From Eubacteriales bacterium (GTDB lineage: Bacteria; Bacillota; Clostridia; Lachnospirales; Lachnospiraceae): a stretch of DNA of 64,000 bases. The translations under genes and the position numbers were made by a program. Below are positions 15,997 to 24,177 of this stretch, piece after piece. Position 1 is the stretch's first letter; each line of letters opens with the position of its first letter. The stretch spans positions 1-64,000 of the forward strand of contig JAUNGC010000011.1 of NCBI GenBank assembly GCA_030524745.1, given 5' to 3'. A model generated the notes under the pieces. That model was not told where the DNA came from. It saw nothing but the letters and a program-made list of their open reading frames with translations, and did not search any database.

Positions 15997-17792
15997 AAAA
16001 AAGCGATTGGAACATTTTTTTACAGGCGCTTGGTCGCTATGCAAAGAGGGACGTCTGGCTGCTTCCGGTGGTGATTGCCACTAATATTTTAAAGGCGGTG
16101 CAGCCTTTTCTGACAATTTTGTTATCCTCTGCGCTGCTGGACTGGATTTTAGAAGGACGAAAGATGGAAGAACTGCTGCGGATCGCGCTGGGAGGGCTGG
16201 GCGCAATCTGGGCCGTTTCCCTGCTCTATGAGTATCTGACGCAAAAAAGGAGCGAAAAATGGCTGCATGCCTGGGATACCCTGGATCAGTGTATGGTGGA
16301 AAAAAGCCTGCGGATAGACTATGCGTTTCTGGATGACAGCGACGCGCAGTTTTTACTGCGCAAGCAGGAGGAATATTCTTATCTTAGGGGGAATCTTTAT
16401 AACCGGCTGTTTTCCATTGTGGAAGCGTTCAGCTATGGGGTGACGACACTGATCATCGCCTTTGTGCTGGCGGCAAAGCTTTTGTTTATCAGGGCGGACG
16501 GCGTGGCCTTCGTGACGGCGCTGGTGGCCGTGACGTTTCTGACAAAGCGCCTGGCGGACCGGAAGTTAGCAAAACGGCAGAATGAGATAACGGACGAATG
16601 GCTGCTTTTTAGCCGCGCTTCTTCTTTTTACTATAACAACTTTCTGGACGGTTATGAAAACGGAAAGGATATTCGGATTTTCGGACAAAAAAGGCTGATT
16701 CAAAAGGAAATAAGCGATACGATGCGGCAAATGGAGAGACTGACGCAAATCCTGTTTCGCCTCGGGTTTGGGTACGACTGCGTGACGCAGGGGATCGCCG
16801 CCGCCACAGGCTGCCTGATTTATCTGTTTGCCGGTTTCTGGGCGTATGCCGGAGCCGTTTCCCTGGGAAATGCAGCGAAATATGTCAACAGTATTTCCCG
16901 CTTCTCGAAAGCGTTTATGGATCTTGTGGAGGTGTTGGGGGATATTCGGGAACTGGGTCCCTACATGCGGGATTTTGAAGCCTATCAGAATCTGGAAAAG
17001 GGGCGTCTTGCGGGAACGATCCCCGTGGAAAAACGCCGGGACAACAAATTTCTGCTGGAATTTCGGAATGTCTCCTTCCGGTATCCCAACGCTTCGGAAT
17101 ATGCGCTCAAAAATATCAATTTAAAAATGGAAGTCGGGGAACGGATGGCGGTGGTGGGCCGAAACGGCTCCGGCAAGAGCACTTTTATCAAGCTGCTGTG
17201 CCGTCTCTACGATCCGACGGAAGGGGAGATCCGGTTAAACGGCATCGATATCCGCAAGTACGACGAAGCGGAATATCTGGCGATTCTGTCGGTGGTTTTT
17301 CAGGACTATCATATTTTCGACCTGAAGGTGGGGGAAAATCTGGCGGCATCCCGGACCGTGGACGAAGCGCGGGCAAAAGACGCCATGGAGCGGGCAGGGC
17401 TTTCCGGTTTTTGGAAAAAACTGCCTGAGGGCATCCATACTTATGTGGGAAAAAGCTTCAGCCCAGGAGGCATCGAAGTTTCCGGCGGGGAACGCCAGAA
17501 ACTCGCCATTGCCAGAGCGATTTATCACAGCGCGCCCTTCGTCATCATGGACGAGCCCACCGCGGCGCTGGACCCGGTGGCGGAATATGAGGTGTACGCC
17601 GGTTTTGATAAAATGGTGGGCAGCAGGACGGCGATTTACATTTCCCACAGGCTGGCATCCTGCCGGTTCTGCAACGATATTCTCGTCTTTGAAGAAGGAC
17701 GGGTGGTGCAGCGGGGCAGTCATGCAAACTTAATTGCGCAGGACGGACTTTATGCGCAGTTGTGGAATGCGCAGGCGCAATACTACCGGTAG
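15993..17792 (+). CDS. ABC transporter permease/ATPase, subunit 2 of a heterodimeric exporter
   Basis: 599 residues. Membrane domain at about 20-310, ATPase with Walker A GRNGSGKSTF (about 389), Q-loop VFQDYH, signature VSGGERQKLAIARA and Walker B FVIMDEPTAALD. As in subunit 1 the Walker B glutamate is present, so both ATP sites could be active, unlike degenerate heterodimers. Starts inside the stop codon of subunit 1. Confidence 0.88.
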   Translation: MKKSDWNIFLQALGRYAKRDVWLLPVVIATNILKAVQPFLTILLSSALLDWILEGRKMEELLRIALGGLGAIWAVSLLYEYLTQKRSEKWLHAWDTLDQCMVEKSLRIDYAFLDDSDAQFLLRKQEEYSYLRGNLYNRLFSIVEAFSYGVTTLIIAFVLAAKLLFIRADGVAFVTALVAVTFLTKRLADRKLAKRQNEITDEWLLFSRASSFYYNNFLDGYENGKDIRIFGQKRLIQKEISDTMRQMERLTQILFRLGFGYDCVTQGIAAATGCLIYLFAGFWAYAGAVSLGNAAKYVNSISRFSKAFMDLVEVLGDIRELGPYMRDFEAYQNLEKGRLAGTIPVEKRRDNKFLLEFRNVSFRYPNASEYALKNINLKMEVGERMAVVGRNGSGKSTFIKLLCRLYDPTEGEIRLNGIDIRKYDEAEYLAILSVVFQDYHIFDLKVGENLAASRTVDEARAKDAMERAGLSGFWKKLPEGIHTYVGKSFSPGGIEVSGGERQKLAIARAIYHSAPFVIMDEPTAALDPVAEYEVYAGFDKMVGSRTAIYISHRLASCRFCNDILVFEEGRVVQRGSHANLIAQDGLYAQLWNAQAQYYR

Positions 17793-17795
17793 GCT

Positions 17796-17905
17796 TTGCC
17801 GCGCCGGGGGGGCGGACCGCAGGCCCATTGCAGCGCGCCGGGCCTGGCATCCATCTTCGCCATTCCAATATCCGAAGCGGGAAATTCCACACATTTGAAA
17901 GGTGG
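17796..17905. repeat. Half copy of the long-hairpin element (copy C)
   Basis: Contains GCCATTCCAATATCCGAAGC followed by GGGAAATTCC (17859-17888), matching the left core box of the full copies at 28998-29367 and 60747-61031. Upstream, CAGGCCC (17819-17825) pairs with GGGCCTG (17840-17846). The complementary right core box is missing, so this is a truncated or solo arm. Confidence 0.65.
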
Positions 17906-17916
17906 GAGTCAACCCG

Positions 17917-17952
17917 TTGAATTTCAGGATAACATTTGCTATAATTTATCCT
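17917..17952 (+). promoter_or_regulatory. Promoter with palindrome across the -10, upstream of the unknown membrane protein
   Basis: TTGAAT (17917-17922), 17-bp spacer, TATAAT (17940-17945). AGGATAA (17926-17932) and TTATCCT (17946-17952) form a perfect inverted repeat flanking the -10, a good position for an operator. Confidence 0.6.
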
Positions 17953-18068
17953 GTCTCTTTGTCGCGTAAGGAAACAGCGTGGTTCAGGCTTCTGCGGATA
18001 TTCTGCGTGCGACAGAGGAAGCGGACAAATTTACGATAGGAAACTATCTGCTTATGGAGGATGGGAGA

Positions 18069-19079
18069 ATGGGAATGAATGAATTTCCGACGTTAAAGCT
18101 ACCGCCGAAGGATTACAGCATGGAGGATGCTTTTTTTGACAAGCGGGAGAAGGGCAGTTTTGCCAACAGGCTCTGTACGGTGATGAAAGAATACAGCGAG
18201 AGCAATAAGGCGTCGTATTCCTATAAGGAAAGCGACGGAATACGCGAGAAAAAGGAAAAAATATGTTCCGCTGTTAACAGGCACTACAATGATATGCGCT
18301 GCCGGATCGATCAGGAAATGCAGGCGTATCTGCTGGAACATGACGGGAATGTCGATTCCTGGGACGATTCGACCGACGACCTCATTTCCAAGGCTGAGGA
18401 CTGTTTGTTTGTATTTGATTATTTCGGAGAGGATTACAAAATTTTGCATTCCGGTGAAGCAAAGAGAAAATCTTCCCGGCTGGTATACCGGAATCAATAC
18501 CAGTTTCCGGGCACGGAGCCGTACAATTCTGCGGAGAGGAGAAGACGGGTACTCGAAACGGACGTCCGAAAGGCAAGAGAGGCAGGCGACGGCGGATTTG
18601 TCCGGCTTCTGTGCCTGGCGGGCATGATTTATTTGATGGTTGGGATGCTCGCGATCCTGGGCGATCTGCTGTTTCATCTGGGGAGCGTCACGATCGATTT
18701 GCTCTATGAGAAAAACTCCACCCTTGGCATTCTTGTGAGTATTCCGTATACCGTGTATTCTCTGATCGTGGGTATATTCGGCGAATTCGGCAAGATGGAA
18801 ATTTTCTTTATCGTGATCCTCCTGGGGGCGTGCCTGTTTGGATTTCTCTATCTTCTCGACTATTTCAAAACGTGCAGCAAAAATGCCAAAGCCCTGAAAA
18901 AAGCCAAAAAGGCTCTGGATTCCCTGATAAAAAGCGACGAATACAGGCAGACCGTGTCAGAGAACGACAGACTTCGCAGACAGAATGAAGAACTGGCGGA
19001 ACAATGGCACCGGGCGTGGTATGCCTGGGTCTGCAGCATAAAAAAATCGGCTGCGGAGGCAACTGATAACGATGTATAA
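18069..19079 (+). CDS. Membrane protein of unknown function with C-terminal coiled coil
   Basis: 336 residues. Residues about 1-170 are soluble and charged; about 180-290 hold three hydrophobic segments (GMIYLMVGMLAILGDLLF, ILVSIPYTVYSLIVGI and IFFIVILLGACLFGFLYLL); the last 70 residues are a lysine/alanine-rich coiled coil. GGAGG lies 8 nt before ATG 18069; an in-frame GTG at 17979 with a weaker AAGGAAA site would give 366 residues and cannot be excluded. I do not recognise the family. It sits alone behind its own promoter. Confidence 0.65.
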   Translation: MGMNEFPTLKLPPKDYSMEDAFFDKREKGSFANRLCTVMKEYSESNKASYSYKESDGIREKKEKICSAVNRHYNDMRCRIDQEMQAYLLEHDGNVDSWDDSTDDLISKAEDCLFVFDYFGEDYKILHSGEAKRKSSRLVYRNQYQFPGTEPYNSAERRRRVLETDVRKAREAGDGGFVRLLCLAGMIYLMVGMLAILGDLLFHLGSVTIDLLYEKNSTLGILVSIPYTVYSLIVGIFGEFGKMEIFFIVILLGACLFGFLYLLDYFKTCSKNAKALKKAKKALDSLIKSDEYRQTVSENDRLRRQNEELAEQWHRAWYAWVCSIKKSAAEATDNDV

Positions 19080-19209
19080 ATACATAAGGGATTTGATCTG
19101 GGCGGGATAAGAGGGATGGCCAGATAGATGCACCGGATACTGAAACAAGTTGGTTCAAAGGAAACCTGCAGTTGGCTTGTCACTGATATCAATGTCAATT
19201 AAAAACAAT

Positions 19210-19255
19210 TACCCTCAGTGTACAAGGGCGTGTGTCCCCTTGTACACTGAGGGTA
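19210..19255. repeat. Dispersed palindrome, full copy 2
   Basis: TACCCTCAGTGTACAAGGG, loop CGTGTGTC, and the exact complement (19237-19255): a perfect 19-bp stem with an 8-nt loop. Same arms as 9269-9330. Confidence 0.8.
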
Positions 19256-19279
19256 AGGAAAACGGATGAGGAACGGAAA

Positions 19280-19708
19280 ATGGGAAATTGGAGTGCGGAA
19301 GCGGAAAAGATTTTGGTGGAGCGTTTCGGAAAGGACAGTATCATTGCGCTGGCGACAGCAGAGGACGGACTGCCGCATGTCCGCAGCGTGGACGGATTTT
19401 ATGAGGACGGAGCTTTTTATGTGATTACATATGCGCTTTCCAACAAGATGAAGCAGATAGCGAAAAATCCGGAGGTGGCGATCTGCGGAGAATGGTTTAG
19501 CGCCCATGGAAAAGGGATTGATCTGGGCTGGTTTGGAAAGAATGAAAACCGGGACATGGCGCAGAAGCTGAGAAAAGCCTTCGCGCTTTGGATCGATAAC
19601 GGACACAATAATTTTGAGGATGAAAATACCCGTATCCTTTGCATACGCCTGACCGACGGCGTTCTCTACTCCAACGGAACGCGCTATGACATCGACTTTA
19701 CCATATAG
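19280..19708 (+). CDS. PNPOx-fold (flavin-binding split-barrel) protein
   Basis: 142 residues. Resembles the pyridoxamine 5'-phosphate oxidase-like group: SIIALATAEDGLPHVRSVDGFYEDGAFYVIT forms the first barrel strands, SNKMKQIAKNPEVAICGEWF the next. These small proteins bind FMN or F420-like cofactors; the reaction is not predictable. ATG 19280 is chosen since GAGGAACGGAAA precedes it; the longer frame from 19232 begins within the palindrome. Its ribosome site lies only about 10 nt beyond that palindrome. Confidence 0.8.
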   Translation: MGNWSAEAEKILVERFGKDSIIALATAEDGLPHVRSVDGFYEDGAFYVITYALSNKMKQIAKNPEVAICGEWFSAHGKGIDLGWFGKNENRDMAQKLRKAFALWIDNGHNNFEDENTRILCIRLTDGVLYSNGTRYDIDFTI

Positions 19709-19735
19709 AAAAGGATGAAAGACAGACTATTTTTC

Positions 19736-19994
19736 CGGGCGCAGCGTCCTGAAAGCAAGGCGAGTGCATCATTTGTCCGAGGGCCTGTGATTACCTCGCC
19801 CCAAGCGGCGCCTGTGTCATTTCCCAGACCGTTAAAAACGCGTCAGCACTTGGGCTGCGTTCTGTGCAGCCCTATGTACTGCTACGCGTTTTTCGAGCGA
19901 AAGCGTGTCTGGAAATGACACAGGCGCCGCTTGGGGCGGGCAACCACAGCCCCCGGGCAAACGACGCCCCACCTTGTTTTCAGGACACTGCGCC
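19736..19994. repeat. 259-bp quasi-palindrome (element D)
   Basis: The whole gap between the PNPOx gene and the GT52 gene folds on itself. 19736-19823 is complementary to 19910-19994 with scattered mismatches; 19796-19823 and 19910-19937 are a perfect 28-bp match. The centre holds a GGGCTGC/GCAGCCC hairpin and AAAAACGCG/CGCGTTTTT arms. No gene fits. Sequence differs from copies A-C. Confidence 0.75.
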
Positions 19995-20024
19995 CTTGCA
20001 TTGTTGTATGGGTGTGTGGTAAAA
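19995..20024 (+). promoter_or_regulatory. Probable promoter of the GT52-flippase run
   Basis: TTGCAT (19995-20000), 18-bp spacer, TAAAAT (20019-20024), starting directly at the edge of the quasi-palindrome. Confidence 0.5.
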
Positions 20025-20080
20025 TATAACGATATTGCAGGAGCCGCCATGCGGCACCCTGAAAACGTAGAGAGGTTCAA

Positions 20081-21151
20081 ATGAAGGATCGGATTTATGT
20101 CTGCCATACTTATTATCATGTATATGTGACCTGCTTAAAGGAACTGACCTTACCGAAGTCCATGCAGGGCGGGGCGACGCTGGTTTTGAGCACCATGTCC
20201 AACGACTTCGGCAATTTGAAGGAGCGGGCGCAGAACAGCGGACTGTTTGAAGAAGTGCTGATGTTTGAAGAAAAAGAAGAACATTTTTTCCCGGAACTGC
20301 AAAAGTATCACATGGATTACGGCAATCTGATCGCCAATCTGTTTTCCCGGATCCGGTATACCAAGCTGTATGGAAAGCTGCAGGAGCCTTATGTTCCGGT
20401 GGATTTTAAGAAATATAAGGATATTTACGTGTTCTGTGATTCTGATCCGATCGGCTATTATCTGAATTATAAGCGAATTAAATATCATGCGGTGGAGGAC
20501 GGGCTGGACTGTATCTGTTACTATGACACGGCCAGATACGACAACCGGGGACATTTTAAGCTGAAAGCGTTTCTGGCAAGGCGGAATCTGATTTTTATTC
20601 AGAACGGATACAGTAAATACTGCGTCGATATGGAAGTGAACAATACCGCGATTTTGAAATATCCCTGCTCCAAATATATTGAACAGCCCCGCGAGGTGCT
20701 GGTGCGGCGGCTGACCCAGGCGGACAAAAATGTGATCCTGCGGGTATTTTTGGAGGATATGGAGGGACTTCTGGATCAGCTTGCGACGGGAGAGCATCAC
20801 GAGAAAAAGGTGCTGGTGCTGACGGAGCCGCTGTGCAGCCCTGATGTGCGGGAGCGGCTTTTTCGGGATCTGGTGGAACAATATGGGAAGGACGCGCTGG
20901 TGCTCATCAAGCCCCATCCCAGGGATGTGCTGGATTATGAAAAGATTTTCCCGCAGCATATTGTTCTGGACGGAAAGTTTCCGATGGAGATTCTGAACTT
21001 TATCGAGGGGCTGGAATTTGAAAAGGTAGTTTCCGTGTATACGGTGCCGGATTCCATTCATTTCGCAAAAGAAAAGATTTTCCTTGGCGACGATTTCATG
21101 GATCAGTATGAAAAGCCGGAGGAACACCGGTTCAACGAGCAGATTTATTAA
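20081..21151 (+). CDS. GT52-like (sialyltransferase-type) glycosyltransferase
   Basis: 356 residues. The N-terminus CHTYYHVYVT, the IKPHPRD motif near 285 and the YTVPDSIHFAKEK segment near 328 fit bacterial sialyltransferase-type GT-B enzymes (GT52 and relatives). Such enzymes use CMP-nonulosonic acids. As the window makes CMP-pseudaminic acid, this is the best candidate to transfer it (inference). AGAGG precedes the ATG. No membrane segment. The exact family should be confirmed by a profile search. Confidence 0.7.
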   Translation: MKDRIYVCHTYYHVYVTCLKELTLPKSMQGGATLVLSTMSNDFGNLKERAQNSGLFEEVLMFEEKEEHFFPELQKYHMDYGNLIANLFSRIRYTKLYGKLQEPYVPVDFKKYKDIYVFCDSDPIGYYLNYKRIKYHAVEDGLDCICYYDTARYDNRGHFKLKAFLARRNLIFIQNGYSKYCVDMEVNNTAILKYPCSKYIEQPREVLVRRLTQADKNVILRVFLEDMEGLLDQLATGEHHEKKVLVLTEPLCSPDVRERLFRDLVEQYGKDALVLIKPHPRDVLDYEKIFPQHIVLDGKFPMEILNFIEGLEFEKVVSVYTVPDSIHFAKEKIFLGDDFMDQYEKPEEHRFNEQIY

Positions 21152-21223
21152 AGTGCAAAAACAGGCCGGAAGGCGGAAGCTTTCGGCGGGTGAAAATGCT
21201 GCAGAGAGGAATTTTGACGGATT

Positions 21224-22975
21224 ATGAAGAAAATCTGGAAAAAAATGATGGTTCTGATGAACCGGAAGCAGAAGCTGAAAATGGTGCAGATCGTAATCAT
21301 GATGATTATCGGGGCGGTGCTGGAAACGGCGAGCATCGGTCTGGTGGTTCCGGCGATTCAGCTGATACTGGATCCCAAATGCGTGGAGGGAGACGGCATT
21401 GTTGCCGGAATCTACAGAGGAATGCATTTTTCCAGCCCGATGCAGTTTACGGTGGTCATTTTGTGCCTGATCGTCCTGGGCTTTGTGCTCAAAAATGTGT
21501 TTTTGTATTTCCAGAATGTGATACAGCTCAGATTTGTTTATACGAATCAGTTTGAAACCTCCCAGCGCATGATGATTAATTTCATGAAGCGCCCCTATGA
21601 ATATTACCTGAATGCGGACACGTCCGTTATTCAGCGCATGATTACGTCTGACGTCAACAATATGTACGGGCTGGTGCTGGCCTGCCTGCAGCTGATGAGC
21701 GAAGTGATTATTTTCGTGCTGCTGGCCGTGACGCTGACGACGCTGGCGCCTCAGATGATTCTGACGGTGGCGGGGCTGCTGATTGTGACGCTTCTGATAA
21801 TCAAGTGCGTATTGAAGCCGATCATGTACCGGGCGGGCATTGAAAATCAGGACTATTACAGCGGCCTGTATAAGTGGATTGAAGAGTCCGTCATGGGGAT
21901 CAAGGAAATCAAGATCGCCAATAAGGAAAACTATTTTATTGTGGAATACGGCAAATGCGGACAGGGCTATGTCAACGCCGTGCAGAAATATAACATCTAT
22001 AACGCGACGCCGCGTCTGCTGATCGAGACGGTATGTATGGCGGGCCTGATTTTATACCTGGTGGTGATGATACTGACGGGGGAAGACGTCAGCAGTATGG
22101 CGGCCCAGTTGGGCGCGTTCGGCGTGGCGGCGATGCGTCTTCTGCCTTCCGCCAACCGAATCAACAATTATCTGACCCAGATATCTTATTTTGAGCCGTT
22201 CTTCATGGGCGTGTCCGACAATCTGCAGGAAGAGATCCATGATGAAAATATGGTCTATGATATGGAGGCATACCGCAGGAAGAAAAATGTGGAAAAGCTT
22301 CCGGTGCAGGGAAAAATCGTTCTGGACGATATTGTTTATAAATATCCCAACACCGACGTGCTGATTTTTGACCATGCGCACATGGAGATTCCGGTAGGCG
22401 CTTCCGTGGGAATTGTGGGGACAAGCGGCGCGGGAAAAACCACGATTGTGGATATCATGCTGGGACTTCTGGAAATCCAGCAGGGACATATCCTGGCGGA
22501 CGGCGTGGAAGTGCGGGAGCATTATGAGGGCTGGCTGAAAAATATCGGTTATATTCCCCAGACGATTTTCATGATCGACTCCACGATCCGCAAAAATGTG
22601 GCGTTCGGCTATGCGGATGAAGATATCGAGGATGAAAAGGTATGGGAAGCGCTCAAAAAGGCGCGGCTGGATGAGTTTGTGCGGGGACTGCCCGAAGGCC
22701 TGGATACAGGGATCGGGGAAAGAGGAATCCGTCTGTCCGGCGGGCAGCGTCAGAGAATCGGTATTGCGAGAGCGCTGTTTGAGGATCCGGAAGTGCTGGT
22801 GTTAGACGAGGCCACAAGCGCGCTGGATAACGAGACGGAAGGCGCGATCATGGAGTCCATCAACAGCCTGCACGGTCACAAGACGCTGGTGATTATCGCC
22901 CATCGTCTGCAGACCATTGAAAAATGCGATATGGTGTATCGCGTGGAAAACGGGGAGATCACAAGAGAACGCTGA
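21224..22975 (+). CDS. PglK-like ABC flippase for lipid-linked oligosaccharide
   Basis: 583 residues, half-transporter acting as homodimer. Six membrane helices at about 15-310, with the long PglK-type helices (GAVLETASIGLVVPAIQLIL is typical); ATPase with Walker A GTSGAGKTT (about 398), YIPQ Q-loop, signature LSGGQRQRIGIARA and Walker B VLVLDEATSALD. PglK relatives flip undecaprenyl-diphosphate oligosaccharides across the membrane. The PglF/PglE/PglC-like genes further right support the same role here. I see no Wzx in the window, so this may be the only flippase. Confidence 0.8.
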   Translation: MKKIWKKMMVLMNRKQKLKMVQIVIMMIIGAVLETASIGLVVPAIQLILDPKCVEGDGIVAGIYRGMHFSSPMQFTVVILCLIVLGFVLKNVFLYFQNVIQLRFVYTNQFETSQRMMINFMKRPYEYYLNADTSVIQRMITSDVNNMYGLVLACLQLMSEVIIFVLLAVTLTTLAPQMILTVAGLLIVTLLIIKCVLKPIMYRAGIENQDYYSGLYKWIEESVMGIKEIKIANKENYFIVEYGKCGQGYVNAVQKYNIYNATPRLLIETVCMAGLILYLVVMILTGEDVSSMAAQLGAFGVAAMRLLPSANRINNYLTQISYFEPFFMGVSDNLQEEIHDENMVYDMEAYRRKKNVEKLPVQGKIVLDDIVYKYPNTDVLIFDHAHMEIPVGASVGIVGTSGAGKTTIVDIMLGLLEIQQGHILADGVEVREHYEGWLKNIGYIPQTIFMIDSTIRKNVAFGYADEDIEDEKVWEALKKARLDEFVRGLPEGLDTGIGERGIRLSGGQRQRIGIARALFEDPEVLVLDEATSALDNETEGAIMESINSLHGHKTLVIIAHRLQTIEKCDMVYRVENGEITRER

Positions 22976-23043
22976 ACCTGCCGCGTACAGGCGCAGATAT
23001 GGCGGATTGCCGGAAACAGGGAACGACAGGGAAAGGAGCAGGG

Positions 23044-24147
23044 ATGAGCAAAAGCGGGCGGCAGGCAAATTTTGAATTACTGCGGATTGTTGCCATGTTC
23101 ATGGTGGTGGTCATGCACTATCTTGCGAACACCATCGAACCTGCAGCGGACGGCGCGTCCCGGATATCGGGTCCGGATGTGGTGTATGTGGTTCTGGAAT
23201 CGCTCTGTATCGTGGCGGTCAACGTTTATGTGCTCATCAGCGGCTACTTTCTTTCTGAAACGGCGTTTTCCTGGAAGCGTCCGGTGCGCGTGATCGCGCA
23301 GACGCTGTTTTACACGGTGTTGATTCCGCTTATACTGGCGGTTTTCGGGGCGCTTTCCTTTTCGGAGGTTTTCAATATTTATCATATCTGGAACTGCATT
23401 TTTCCAGTGCAGTCCGGTCATTACTGGTTTGTGACCGCCTATGTGGTGCTGATGCTGTTTACGCCGGTCTTGAATGCGGCCGTGCAGAAACTGGAAAAAA
23501 GGCAGTTTTTGCAGGTGCTGGCGGCGCTGCTTTTGTTTTTCTGCATCGGGAAAACGATCAGCCCCCTGCAGTTTGCCACGGACCGGTACGGCTACGATTT
23601 CGGCTGGTTTATGGTGCTCTATCTGATCGGCGGCTATATCCGCAGATACGGGAGCGGATTTTTGAAAAATGCCGGCAGGGGTTGGGCGGTCTATTTGGGT
23701 TCCGCAGCGGGGATTGCCGCTGTAGAGTTTTTGCTCATGTTTCTTTGCCAGAAAGGAGTCGGTCTGGTTTATTACAGGAGCGTACCCTTTCATTATAATT
23801 TCCTGTTCTGTCTGACCGGGGCGCTGGGATTGTTTTCCGCCTTTTTGCATATGGAGATGAAAGAAGGGAAAGCGGCCGGGATGATCCGGTTTATCAGTCC
23901 GGCGGTGTTCGGCGTTTATCTGATTCATGAACAGACGGACGTGGCGGGCCGGTGGTTTGGCTGGGTGAACGGGCTGACCGGAAAAATCGGCGCGGGTTTT
24001 GCGCAGCAGATGGCGGACGGAAGAGCCGTAACGCCGGTTGGACGGTATCTGCTGCTTCTGGCGCTGCAGACGTTGATCGTGTTTATAGTCTGTATTGTGA
24101 TAGATAAAGTGCGGGGATTTTTCGTTTCCCGGATCAAAAAATTGTAA
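23044..24147 (+). CDS. Acyltransferase family 3 (sugar O-acetyltransferase) membrane protein
   Basis: 367 residues with about ten membrane helices. The start RQANFELLRIVAMFMVVVMHYLANT carries the R-x10-H pattern of family-3 acyltransferases, which O-acetylate surface polysaccharides. AAAGGAG lies 6 nt upstream of ATG 23044; the longer frame from 22924 overlaps the flippase gene and is rejected. Confidence 0.85.
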   Translation: MSKSGRQANFELLRIVAMFMVVVMHYLANTIEPAADGASRISGPDVVYVVLESLCIVAVNVYVLISGYFLSETAFSWKRPVRVIAQTLFYTVLIPLILAVFGALSFSEVFNIYHIWNCIFPVQSGHYWFVTAYVVLMLFTPVLNAAVQKLEKRQFLQVLAALLLFFCIGKTISPLQFATDRYGYDFGWFMVLYLIGGYIRRYGSGFLKNAGRGWAVYLGSAAGIAAVEFLLMFLCQKGVGLVYYRSVPFHYNFLFCLTGALGLFSAFLHMEMKEGKAAGMIRFISPAVFGVYLIHEQTDVAGRWFGWVNGLTGKIGAGFAQQMADGRAVTPVGRYLLLLALQTLIVFIVCIVIDKVRGFFVSRIKKL

Positions 24148-24177
24148 TGCCGTTTACGCGGCGGGATGAGAGGAAAA

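Noticed and set aside
19715-20119. Small frames within the 19736-19994 region
   Set aside because: They are products of the quasi-palindrome; no coding signature.
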